Of a DNA stretch of 64,000 nt, positions 33,099 through 43,300 are shown in pieces. Below the pieces are notes generated by a model, which had not been told where the DNA came from, searched no databases, and worked only from the letters and a program-made list of their open reading frames with translations. The stretch's first letter is position 1. The number at the start of each line of letters is the position of its first letter. The DNA is from Calamus simplicifolius. Its lineage: Eukaryota; Streptophyta; Magnoliopsida; Arecales; Arecaceae. A program made the position numbers and the translations under genes. The stretch lies in the NCBI GenBank assembly GCA_900491605.1, contig UESW01003883.1:1361689-1425688 (forward strand). Direction: 5' to 3'.

Positions 33099-34834
33099 TT
33101 AATCATTCCAAGCATTAAACACCATCTTCTTTGACCTGGCGTCCAACTTACTTCGCTCTCCAACACCAACATGCACATATGCCGTGCATCCAAACACCCT
33201 CAAATGGTTCATGCTTATCTTCCCTCCAGACCATATCTCCTTTGGAATGCCTCCATCAAACCTGGTATGCGGTGACCGATTGATCAAGTAGCTGGCTACA
33301 TCTATTGCGTCAACCCAGAATATCTTTGGAAGCCCTGCCTGTAGCCTCAAGTACCTTGCTTTTTTCAACAGTGTTCTGTTCATTCTCTCAGTCATCCCTT
33401 CCTGTTTAGAAGTTTCCATTATCGAGAAGTGCCTTTTGATGCCCCACTCCTTACAAAATCTCTGGAACTCCATGCTGATATATTTCCTGCCACTGTTTGA
33501 CCTCAGACACTTCATACTCCTACCCTACTCCCTCTCCACCTCAGCCTTCCAGATTTTGAACTTGGTGAAGACCTCTGATTTCTCTTTCATGAAGTAGATC
33601 CACTGCTTTCCTGAAAAATCATCTATCAGGATAAAGAAGTATCTGACCCCATTCCTTGCAGAAACTGGGGCTAGTCCCCAGACATCTATGTGTACTAACT
33701 CCAGGGATTCTACACTCCTAGCTGTGCTGATCAAGAGCTGCATACTCCTCTTCTTCCCCATTTGACATGGCTCACAGATCTCCTTGACTCCACCACTCAG
33801 GTCCGGAAGTAGTCCTCTCTTGCTCAGTTCTTTCATCCCCTGTCTCCCATGTGGCATAGGCGGTAATGCCATATCCTGTACACATCCCGAGGATCCTGTT
33901 CCACAGCTGCTGTCATATTTTTCTATCACCATAAAGCCCTTCAACCTGTATAAGTTGTTCTCTAGCCTTCTTCCTCTCATCACCATCATAGCTCCATTGG
34001 AGATGTTTAGAACTCCACTTCTGGCATGACTGCTAAAGCTATATCCTGTCTGCTCCAGATATCCTAGTGACACCAGATTCTTCTTGAGTTCTGGGATATG
34101 CTTCATGCTAGTAAGAATACGCATCATGCCATCAAACATCCTCACCCTCACTGTGCCAATCCTTGCCCCTTGCAAGGGTGATCATCTCCTAGAGTCACAC
34201 ACCCCTCATCAACCTCTGTGTGTACTGAACCACTGGTTGTGAGTGTAATGATGAGAACAAGCTAAATCCAAGGTCCACATCTCTGTAATGTGACTATGAT
34301 CATCTGATATCACTAAGAGATCATCGTCCACCTCCTGTCCTGCAACTGTATTCACAGACTCAGATCCTCCCTTTTCTTCCTTTTTCAACTTAGGACAATC
34401 CCTTTTAAAATGTCTTACCTCACCACACTTGTAGCACTTAGCCTTCTTGGACTGTAACCATCCCTTAGGCTTTCTCCTATCCCTGCCTCTGCCTGACCTT
34501 TCCCCAACTGATAGACCCTCCTGGGGAATAATTTTCTTGGTCATCTTCTTCCTCTGCTCATTCATCCGAAGCACCGAGACAATATCTTCATAAAACAATG
34601 TCTCCTTCCCGTAGAGCAGCATCATGACCAATGAGTCATGTGATATGGGTAGCGAACACAATAGCAAAAGTGTCTTATCTTCCTCCTCCATCTTGACCCC
34701 GACATTCAGCAATTCATTGCTCACCTGGTCGAACACCTGGATGTGGTCCAGCACATCTTCACCTTCTGACATCGAAGGCTGTAGAGGCGCTTCTTCAACA
34801 TCAACTTGTTGCACATATTCTTTCCCATATAGAG
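33099..34834 (-). pseudogene. Ty1/copia gag-integrase fragment (element 2)
   Basis: One minus-strand frame covers the C-terminal half of gag (34,814-34,209, with the CX2CX4HX4C zinc knuckle CYKCGEVRHFKRDCP), the protease/pre-integrase region, and integrase (HIDVWGLAPVSARNGVRYFF, then WGIKRHFSIMETSKQEGMTERMNR split by line breaks in the gene) to about 33,099. Only two stops interrupt it (near 34,206 and 33,522). The gag N-terminus is cut off at the LTR junction at 34,835, and reverse transcriptase and RNase H are absent. It is a fragment between two copies of another LTR family in inverted orientation. Confidence 0.85.
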
Positions 34835-35462
34835 GTGTTGAAAGATTATAGAAAAATTATATGATCCAATCCTTTTGATTTTGATGATTACTAAAAGTCA
34901 TTGAGTTTATTAAAGGATATGAAAATGAAGCAACAAATTTATTTTGAACAATCAATGAATGCTCAAGTTTAACTTTAATCAATTTTGAAAGTGACTTTAA
35001 ACTCAATATTCAAACTTTCAAAAAGAAATGTTATAATTCATGTTTTATTCAAAAAGTTTATGGATTAGTTCATGAATCACTTCTAAAGGTTAATTCTATT
35101 GATTTCATGTCAAAACATTGAACTAAAATGAATCTGGAACGATTTTAATGTCAATCAGAAAAGTTTTTGATTTTTGATACGTTCCGGAGCCGACTCCTGA
35201 GTTTCAGAGTCAACTCCGCTCAGTGTACAGAAATGTGCATCTGTGTCGAGTCGACCCATGAAATTGTTGAGTCGACCCCTGATTCTGTCGAGCCGACTCC
35301 TGGACTGTGCGAGTCGACTCCGCTCAGACACCAGAAGAGTGTTTTTCTAAGCACCTCTCGAGTCGACCCCAAGCCTTTCACGAGTCGACTCCCGACTTTC
35401 AGGAGTCGACACTTCACTTTTAGCGAGTCGACCCCTAATCTTTTTAACCATTTCTATTTTTG
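34835..35462 (-). mobile_element. Truncated LTR, inverted copy of the solo-LTR family
   Basis: It starts tgttgaaagattatag and follows the reverse complement of the last 640 bp of the solo LTR at 31,369-33,043, including the GTCGAC array (35,180-35,440). Similarity stops abruptly at about 35,462, so about 1 kb of the LTR is missing. It joins the copia fragment directly, without a primer binding site, so it is probably a later insertion rather than that element's own LTR. Confidence 0.8.
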
Positions 35463-35985
35463 GTAAAATGAGCTCGAGCAATCAGCTAGAGCAAGCCGAG
35501 AGGTGTCATTGCAATTAATACAAGGAAGAAGATAAGGACAAAGGCTTTGACTGCTGCTCTTAAGCTTCAGCACCGAAGGCAATCAATCTCTTCAAAAAAA
35601 AGCTAGGCAAAGAGCCCTCCCAGCAACTCCTCTGACCTTTTTACTCTCAGCAACGCCCTCGATTGACTCTCCCAGCCATTCATCTTCAATGACCGCCAAC
35701 TGTGGAGGCTTTCCTCAATGGACTCCAGCTTTGTCCCGGTTTTTAGCTTCTTCCTGGCCACAGGCATCTCGTCTGGGCCTCCAATGCGAGGGAAGGCCAA
35801 GTAAGGGCAACAACACTTTCAATCCGACTAACATGACTCCCTGAGGGGCAGGTCACCAGCGGACGAAAGTGCTCAACCCACAAAAGGAAAACATGGGAGC
35901 TACAAGAGCTAAGTACATTGCACTTAAGACAGTTTCCTTTCATTAATACTTAAAATATCATGCAGGGAAGATCTACCTTACATCA
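35463..35985. other. Unassigned stretch, probably inside the second Tat-like element
   Basis: GC-moderate sequence with short minus-strand ORFs (for example 35,603-35,800) that match nothing recognised. Position left of the 47-bp array and the LTR suggests internal Tat-type sequence. Confidence 0.35.
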
Positions 35986-35989
35986 ACAT

Positions 35990-36990
35990 CCAAGGCCAAC
36001 CTCGATTTGGCGCACAAAAGCCCTGGGCCAGCCAGGCATGAAGCCCGACACCCGTCGACACCTAAAGCCCTGCACCAGCCAGGCATGAAGCCCGACACCC
36101 GTCGGCGGATAAAGCCCTGCACCAGCCAGGCATGAAGCCCGACCCTGGTCGGCACAAAAAGCCCTGGGCCAGCCAGGCATGAAGCGCAACACCCGTCGGC
36201 ACCTAAAGCCCTGCACCAGCCAGGCATGAAGCCGACACGCGTCGGCACCTAAAGCCCTGCACCAGCCAGGCATGAAGCCCGACACCCATCGGTGGATAAA
36301 GCCCTGCACCAGCCAGGCATGAAGCCCGACCTCGGTGGCACAAAAAGCCCTAGGCCAGCCAGGTATGAAGCCCGACACCCGTTGGCACCTAAATCCCTGC
36401 ACCAGTCAGGCATGAAGCCCAACACCGTCGGCAGATAAAGTCCTAGGCCAGCCAGGCATGAAGCCCGACACCCATCGACACCTAAAGCCCTTCCCCAACC
36501 AAGCATGAAGTCCGACACCCACCGGCGAATAAAGCCCTGCACTAGCCAGGCATGAAGTCCGACACCCGTCGACACCTAAAGCCCTGCACCAGCCAGGCAT
36601 GAAGCCCGACACCCGTCGGCGGATAAAACCCTGCACCAGCCAGCATGAAGCCTGACCCCAGTCGGCACAAAAAGCCCTGGGCCATCCAGGCATGAAGCCC
36701 GACACCGTCAGTGGATAAAGCCCTGGGCTAGCTAGGCATGAAGCCCAAAACCCGTCAGCACCTAAAGCCCTGCACTAGCGAGGCATGAAGCCCGACACCC
36801 ATCGGCGAATAAAGCCCTGCACCAGCCAGGCATGAAGCCCGACCCCAGTCGGCACAAAAAGCCCTGGGCTAGCCAGGCGACACCCATCGGCACCTATAGC
36901 CCTTCCCCAACAGGCATGAAGCCTGACACCCATCGGCGGATAAAGCCCTGTACCAGCCAGGCATGAAGCCCTGCATCAAGCGAGGATCAG
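35990..36990. repeat. 47-bp minisatellite, about 21 units
   Basis: The unit is about 47 bp (ccagccaggcatgaagcccg, then acacccgtcggcacctaaagccctgca). It contains a small stem CCGAC...GTCGG. Units vary by substitutions and small deletions. Long minus-strand ORFs over it are repeat artefacts. It precedes a polypurine tract and LTR. Confidence 0.95.
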
Positions 36991-37045
36991 CAACTTGGGA
37001 GGTAACGTCCCTTTCGCCTTGCTGGGGTGGACCCGCTTCGTCTCA

Positions 37046-37061
37046 GGGGCGAGGGGGCATC
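37046..37061 (+). other. Polypurine tract of second Tat-like element
   Basis: A G-rich run (ggggcgagggggcatc) immediately before the LTR start TGATGTGGC, similar to the tract before the LTR at 10,738. Confidence 0.55.
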
Positions 37062-37195
37062 TGATGTGGCTGATCCAACGCCGTTAGAGAACCGTGAAGG
37101 AAGGAAACCGACGGAGCCCCCCTTTGGCCTCCAAAGGGCCCTTCGGCCACGGTAGCATTTATGGCCTCAAAGCCACGCGCACCCAATTGTTCTAA

Positions 37196-37640
37196 GCTCC
37201 ATGGCCGAGAGCTCCAAGGCCGAGAGCTCCAAGGCGACGGCTCCATGGCCAAGAGCTCCAAGGCCGAGAGCTCCAAGGCCGACACCTCCAAGGCCGATAG
37301 CTCCATGGCCGACAGCTCCAAGGCCAACAGCTCCAAGGCCGAGAGCTCCAAGGCCGACGGCTCCATGGCCGAGAGCTCCAAGGCTGATAGCTCCAAGGCC
37401 GACACCTCCAAGGCCGACACCTCCAAGGCTGACACTCCATGGCCGGCACCTCCATGGCCGAGAGCTCCAAGGCCGATAGCTCCAAGGCCGACACCTCCAA
37501 GGCCAACAGCTCCATGGCCGACACCTCCATGGCCGAGATCTCCAAGGCCGACAGCTCCAAGGCCGACACCTCCATGGCCGACAGCTCCATGGCCGACACC
37601 TCCTTGGCCGACGCCTCCAAGGTTGACACCCGACACCTCC
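37196..37640. repeat. 15-bp minisatellite
   Basis: About 30 units of the type tccaaggccgacacc or agctccaaggccgag. Because 15 is a multiple of 3, the ORFs over it encode 5-residue repeats (for example AKSSK/AESSK on the plus strand). Confidence 0.95.
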
Positions 37641-37884
37641 CAGCGGCCCGGCACCTCCTAGCCGGCCCTCGGCATGTCCAAACTAAGTGGCCCGACACCT
37701 TCCTAGCCGGCCCGGCGTGTCCAAGATAGCCGGCCCCCGGCGTGTCCAAGCTAGGCGGCCCCGGCCCCTTCCGGCCGGCCCCGGCACTTCTCAGCCGGGC
37801 CCCAGTGATATGGCCGATCGGGTCAAAGAACACGCAAGCCAATTCCTTGGCAATTGGGCTTGACATGGCTTACCCCCCCGACTT

Positions 37885-38110
37885 CCATGTCGGTTGCGGC
37901 CCATCCCGACTTCAGCGTCGGCCATGGCCCATCTCAACATCCGTGTCGGCCACAGCCCATCCCAACCTCAGCGTCGGCAATGGCCCATCTCGACATCTGT
38001 GTCGACCATGGCCCATCCCAACCTCATCATCGGCCATGGCCTACCTCAACATCCGTGTCATCCATGGCCCACCTCGGCCTCCTCGTCGGCCGCAGCCAGT
38101 CTAAGCGTCG
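37885..38110. repeat. About 30-bp minisatellite
   Basis: About seven units of the type cccatcccaacctcagcgtc followed by ggccatgg, alternating catccc and catctc versions. It is inside the LTR, downstream of the 15-bp array. Confidence 0.85.
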
Positions 38111-38629
38111 GCTTCGGTGTCAACCCCGGTGTCGGTCTCGGCATCGGCCCCCGGCGACAATCACCACATTCAAGCTACATGGTCCACTTCCATCGAGAAT
38201 GGCGGACCACGTCACCACGAGCACACCCGACTACGCGCGCGGTGGATGTGCTCCCCCCTGGCGCCGCTAACGACGGATGTGGCCCCATGATCAGTCCCAT
38301 GACCCGTACTTTGTGGCATGTTGAAGACTAGAAACTAATGACCATCTCAAGGAGGCGGGGCCACGACGGATAAAGAGGGTAAGAGGGACCTCGACCAGGT
38401 AACACACTCATTACACCCCAAAACGCTCACAAACGAGGGATCTTCTCGGAGTCATCTCTCTCTCTCTTCTCTTCGAGCTTCCTCAAGCTCACGGCTGTCG
38501 ACCAGACCACTGACTTGAGCGTCGGAGGGTCCCCGCCGAAATCTCTGGCCCCCGAGACTTGCTTGCAGGCACGAGGAGCTCGCTGGAGGAGGCGACCGGA
38601 CGCTCGAGGCCGGTGATTTGGCATCAACA

Positions 38630-38705
38630 TTATGTCTGTTACATATTAATATAGTCACTTTTTAAATTTTTTTATAAAAATAACTTGAAGGCCTGGTGCG
38701 CCTAA
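38630..38705 (+). repeat. Dispersed repeat copy B
   Basis: Near-identical to 21,585-21,663. It lies between the end of one Tat LTR (38,629) and the start of another LTR fragment (38,706). Confidence 0.7.
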
Positions 38706-39349
38706 AATCGCCATTGCATTGATAATCGTGCAAAGGGGCAAAGATTAGCTCCATTCCCCCGCCGCTACGTTACGTCTGTAGAGAACGAACCAACTAATGT
38801 GGTCCGTCGGGCCGAGCAACTTATGGCTCGGTTTTACCGAGCCACCCATAGCTCGACTTCCCCGAGCTTCCCGTAGCTCGTCCTCCCCCGAGCTTCCTGT
38901 AGCTCGGTCTCTCCCGAGCTTCCATAGCTCGGCCCTCCTCGAGCTTCCTGTAGCTCGACCTTCCCGGGCTTCCTGTAGCTCGGTCTCCCCCGAACTTCCA
39001 TAGCTCGGCCCTCCTCGAGCTTCCTGTAGCTCAACCTCCCGGGCTTCCTGTAGCTCGGTCTCTCCCCCGAGCTTCCCATAGCTCGGCTTCCCGAGCAATC
39101 CATGACTCGATACTCACCTCCGTGGAACCCGACGTGGGAGAGCCTAGGCCTATCGTAACAGAATCCCAAATAAAGGATCATATTGAGGAGTGGTCTAGGA
39201 TCTAGAATAACGCCTAGGACCTACGCACTCATCAGATCTCAGGCCATCAAGGGGCCCTCCCAGCCATCGATCCTTTAACAACGAGATACGGATCCCATCG
39301 GCTTCATAACAGCTTGATACGAATCCCAACAACCTTCGAACCTTCTAGA
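38706..39349 (+). mobile_element. Tat LTR fragment, copy of 10,746-11,513
   Basis: It follows the LTR at 10.7 kb closely and in the same orientation, including the GCTCGG...CCGAGC array (38,830-39,095, fewer units). It lacks the first few bases of the LTR and stops at ccttctaga, exactly at the N, where the other copy continues with aggcgctcaag. Confidence 0.9.
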
Positions 39350-39350
39350 N
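39350..39350. other. Ambiguous base N, probable assembly join
   Basis: The only N in the window. It falls exactly where the LTR copy breaks off, so the junction with the MET1 3' flank may be a collapsed or closed gap. Confidence 0.9.
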
Positions 39351-40300
39351 TAGCGATGCTTTATCTCAATTATTTTGTAAAATTGCTCTGCATATAACAC
39401 CTTGCATGATACGGATTTGTTTTTAAGTGTGCGGTAGATTGTTACACTTTAGATCCATCTAGCTAGGGTTTGAGGCATGACAGCTGCCTATCATGTACAA
39501 CTCTTAAAGTTAAGATGGTTTTGAAATTGATAGTGTGAAGAGCAATGACATTTAGATTAATATAAGGAGTGGTGTTGGTTGTAGGTGCTCCGAGTAGTAT
39601 AGCTAGTAAACTTGATGGGGAGTAAAACAATAGGTTTTGAGCACAGGCTCAGGTATGATTCTTTGAAGATCTGACTCCTGTATGTGTGCAGTGAAAACAT
39701 GTCTTGGAAAGTGGGTCTCCTAGACTTGTGTGGTAATAAATTGGTGCAGTGTGGTTCTATACACTGGTGAAGTATTGCTTTTGGACTGGAGCTTAAACAT
39801 GTGGTACATCCGAAGGAGTTATTAGACATGGAGATTTATCAAAAGTTGTGGATTGAACAATTGAGAGGATTTCAATTAGCTGACGTTTGAGGAAGCGAAT
39901 GCTAACGGAACATCTGTGAGGTTTACTCACAAATGAAATAATTAGTGGGGATGAGTTGATATGTATGATTGAGCATTAAAATTTCATGGATTAAACTTTT
40001 AAATTGAATTGAATTTTTGATCAATAAAATAAGCTGAGGATAATGTAAAACAGCCAAGAGAACAAAAATAGGAAAATAACAGGCAAACCACAGCACCCTA
40101 AAACATCTTAATTTTAATTTTTTCAATCTACAGCTTTAAGGATTTCGAAAACGTTCCACATCAATCCCTCTCTCTCTCTCTCTGAACGATTCAGCAAATC
40201 TGTTCCAAACTTCCAACCATGTAAAATCTAGATCTCTAACATTTCACTCCAACCACACCGACCAGAACAAAGCTTCCATGGCACGGTCTGATTCCCCCTA
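39351..40300. other. 3' flank of MET1
   Basis: It contains the probable 3' UTR (with a (GA)n tract on the coding strand at about 40,162-40,183) and unassigned sequence. No ORF with a recognisable domain. The polyadenylation site could not be placed. Confidence 0.5.
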
Positions 40301-43300
40301 TCAGAAGGACTGATTTGCATTGACTGCTTCCTCGAGTTTCCTCCCTAGAGCATATGCCAGTGGAGGGGGCACAGCATTCCCAATCTGTCTGTGCTTGTCT
40401 TTGATGTTACCCGAGAACTTGTAGCTATCTCGGAAACCCTGCATTCCATGATCAAATCAAGTAGTTTTTAGAACTCGTTACTATGTTCTAATACTTATAA
40501 GTCAACTTGTTCTTTGATATACTTGCACTATGATATAAGAATATAGAAATGGTATTATTTACTCAAGTCTATATGATTGAAATGAAATAATTTTTTGTAG
40601 TAGAGATGAGGACCGGTAAGGAAGGTAGAAACTGTAGAAACTTACTTGAGACCGAGCACACTCACGGACCGTAAGAACTCGGTTCTGCGCAGGATGGAAC
40701 CACATACCCACCTTACCCAGGGGTTGTGGATCAGTGATTATTGTCGGAAAGCTTCCTTGCCAATCCAGCCTTCCAAGCACTCCCTTCCAGCGATTATTCT
40801 TCTTGGAAGCATCTATTAACCATTTAGGTACTAAGTTCCCCTTTTGTCCATTAGACAATTTAACCTGCATTATTATAAAAAAACCAAGGCCAATTATCTT
40901 TCTTGAGAAACAACAGTCGGTTATGTTCACATGATACTTCGTAATCTTGTATTTGTTCCAACAAAGAACTATATACTTGTTCTATTGAACCATTTGGATA
41001 ACTCTAAAACTATTCTCAAAAGTACATTTGATGCAGAGCATTGGAACAAGGAAAAAGAAGCAAAATCTAAAGCTGGAACACATGATGCAAATAGATTTTT
41101 TCAGCATGTAATGAAATTAAAGAAAATTAAATTTAAATTTTCAGGAAATGGTAATAATAAATAAATTCAGGATTATAAAGTCTGCAAGGACATTAAGTTA
41201 AAATAAATCAAGTTGTATTATAACTTTTAACTAACTATATGCAAATAATAATTGGGTCCACCAATTGGCACCCATATCATCAACAAATGCCCTAGAAAGA
41301 ATTTCAATGTACAAATAGAGAAAGAAAAAACTCTCTGTGCACCATGCGTGGTCCCGCACATAGCCTATGGTAATTGATTCATGCATGCATGTGGCTGCAC
41401 ATGCGGTATGAAAAGGACAAAAATGTTATCGTTGCACACGCGCGCGATGCACAAAGCCTTTTTCTGGAGAAAGATGTTTTGTCACAAGATTTTAATCAGC
41501 CAAGTGTTTAAATTCAGGCATAGTTCTCAAAATCCAAGCCTTATCTAAACACTTGGTTCATTAAAATCTTACGAGAAAACCATGACATTCAATTTTTAGT
41601 GGTACAAAAGCAAGCCATTCAAATTTTAGAGCACCTGCTTCTTTTTATAGGGAAGTTTTATAAAAGACATGCTTTAGATTGTTAGAACTGTGATTCAAAC
41701 ATATGCAGCAAGCTTCATGCACCAGATTTGTATGGATTAAATAATTATGTATGTAGATTAGTTGAGTAGGTAGTTACTGTGTAGTAGGAATATTTAGTTC
41801 AATTACTGAGCAATTACTCAGTAGCATCGTGTGTGATGTAGTTTTAAAATTCTGATGTTGAAGTGAAGTGTTATGTTATGTAAGCAAACTATGAGTAAAA
41901 AAATGGAGAACCTTTGAAATTTCTCTCTGAAACTTTACCGTACAATTCTTCCTCTGTTTTCCAGCACAGTATCAGAACAACTTATACAGTCTTTCTGAGT
42001 TCAATTTATGTGCCTATTTTCTATTTAAGAGTGCATCTTTCTTTGTTTCAATCCTTCAAGGTGGTATCAGAGTCAAGTTCGAAGCAAGGAAAAGGATCTG
42101 TTGTGTGTTTAACATCAGTGATTGGAGTCTTGGTTTAAAATCGCAACAAGCATGAGTTTCATCAACATTTCACAACAAATGCTTCCAATTCAAAAGTAGA
42201 ATTATGACTCGTGGGGTTTGAAGATGAAGACATTCTTCATGTCGAATGAGTTGTGGCCCTTGGTGGAAAGTGGATTCAACGAAGATGACAAAAGGCTTAC
42301 TACGGCACAACGAGTCGAGTTGAGGGAAAATAAGAAGAAAGACAGCAAGAATCGAAGGATTTTTCTACCCATGTCAGTTTGATAGTAAATCAAACAAAAT
42401 CTTTGGGGGAAAACTTGTTAGAGAAGATGATTATTAAAAAAGTACCTAAATTCGATCATATTGTGACCACAATTGAAGAATCGAAGGACCTATCACAGCT
42501 CTCATTCAATAGTTTAATTGCCTCCTTGAAAGCCCATGAAGAATGGCTGAATGCCAGAGTTGAGGTCATCACAAAACAAGTTCTTCAGGTGAAATTGACT
42601 AAAAAAGGAAGTGATAAGAATATATATGTTGATCAATCTCCCAAACCTAGTAGAGAATATGGAAGGGGTGGTAACTCAAAAGGAAGGTTCAGAGGCAGAG
42701 GATGATGTAGAGGTTCTGGAAGGTCTTTCAATAATCAAAATCATTCTAATTCTCCATAGAATTCTGGTAACAAATTCCAAACTCCTTTTAAATGTCATCA
42801 CTGTGGTAAATATGGTCATGTTAAGGCCTTCTACTGGAATAGAAAATAATCAAGTAAATTACTTGGAAAAAAAACCATGAGAAAGATGAGGGAGCAAGCT
42901 CTGACACCTTGTTTTTGACTTGCATTTCTTCTTTACAATGTAGTGATGAAATCTGGTTCCCAGACAGTGGTTATAGTAATCACATGACTGGAAATAAGTC
43001 CCTATTTGTGAAATTGGATGAGTCTATCAATTCAGGAGTTAAAATGGGTGATAACAGACTAGTGAAGGCAATTGGAATGGGAGTAGTTTCAGTGAAGTTT
43101 AAATATGAAACTAAGTTGTTAAAGGATGTCATGTATGTTCCTGGCTTGGCACAAAATCTAATTAGCCTTGGTCAGTTAGTAAACCAAGGTTTTTATGTTG
43201 TGTTTAATGATAACAAATATATGATCTGCAAAAAGCAAACCAAAAACTTGATAACCACCTGCAATCGAATAAGAAATAACATGTACCTTATGTGTCTATC

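Larger units (their letters stand above)
37062..38629 (+). mobile_element. 3' LTR of a second Tat-like element
   Basis: 1,568 bp from TGATGTGGCTGATCC to GGCATCAACA, preceded by a polypurine tract. It holds a 15-bp array (37,196-37,640) and a roughly 30-bp array (37,885-38,110). No left LTR or coding region of this element is present, so it is 5'-truncated. The following ttatg may be its target duplication. Assignment to Tat rests on GC content, the G-rich tract and the internal minisatellite. Confidence 0.6.

Noticed and set aside
34835..35462. 5' LTR of the minus-strand copia fragment at 33.1-34.8 kb
   Set aside because: No primer binding site follows it, gag is cut in mid-domain at the junction, and its partner LTR lies in inverted orientation with its own target duplication.
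35990..36990. Regular repeats resembling a CRISPR array
   Set aside because: Units are contiguous with no unique spacers, and the window is a plant nuclear genome without cas genes. It is a minisatellite.
37161..37661. 166-aa serine/lysine-rich ORF (AESSKADSSK type)
   Set aside because: The 15-bp repeat period gives an open frame automatically. The opposite strand is also open, and it lies inside an LTR.
40931..41164. 77-aa plus-strand ORF
   Set aside because: It lies inside MET1 intron 10, is short and AT-rich, and matches nothing.
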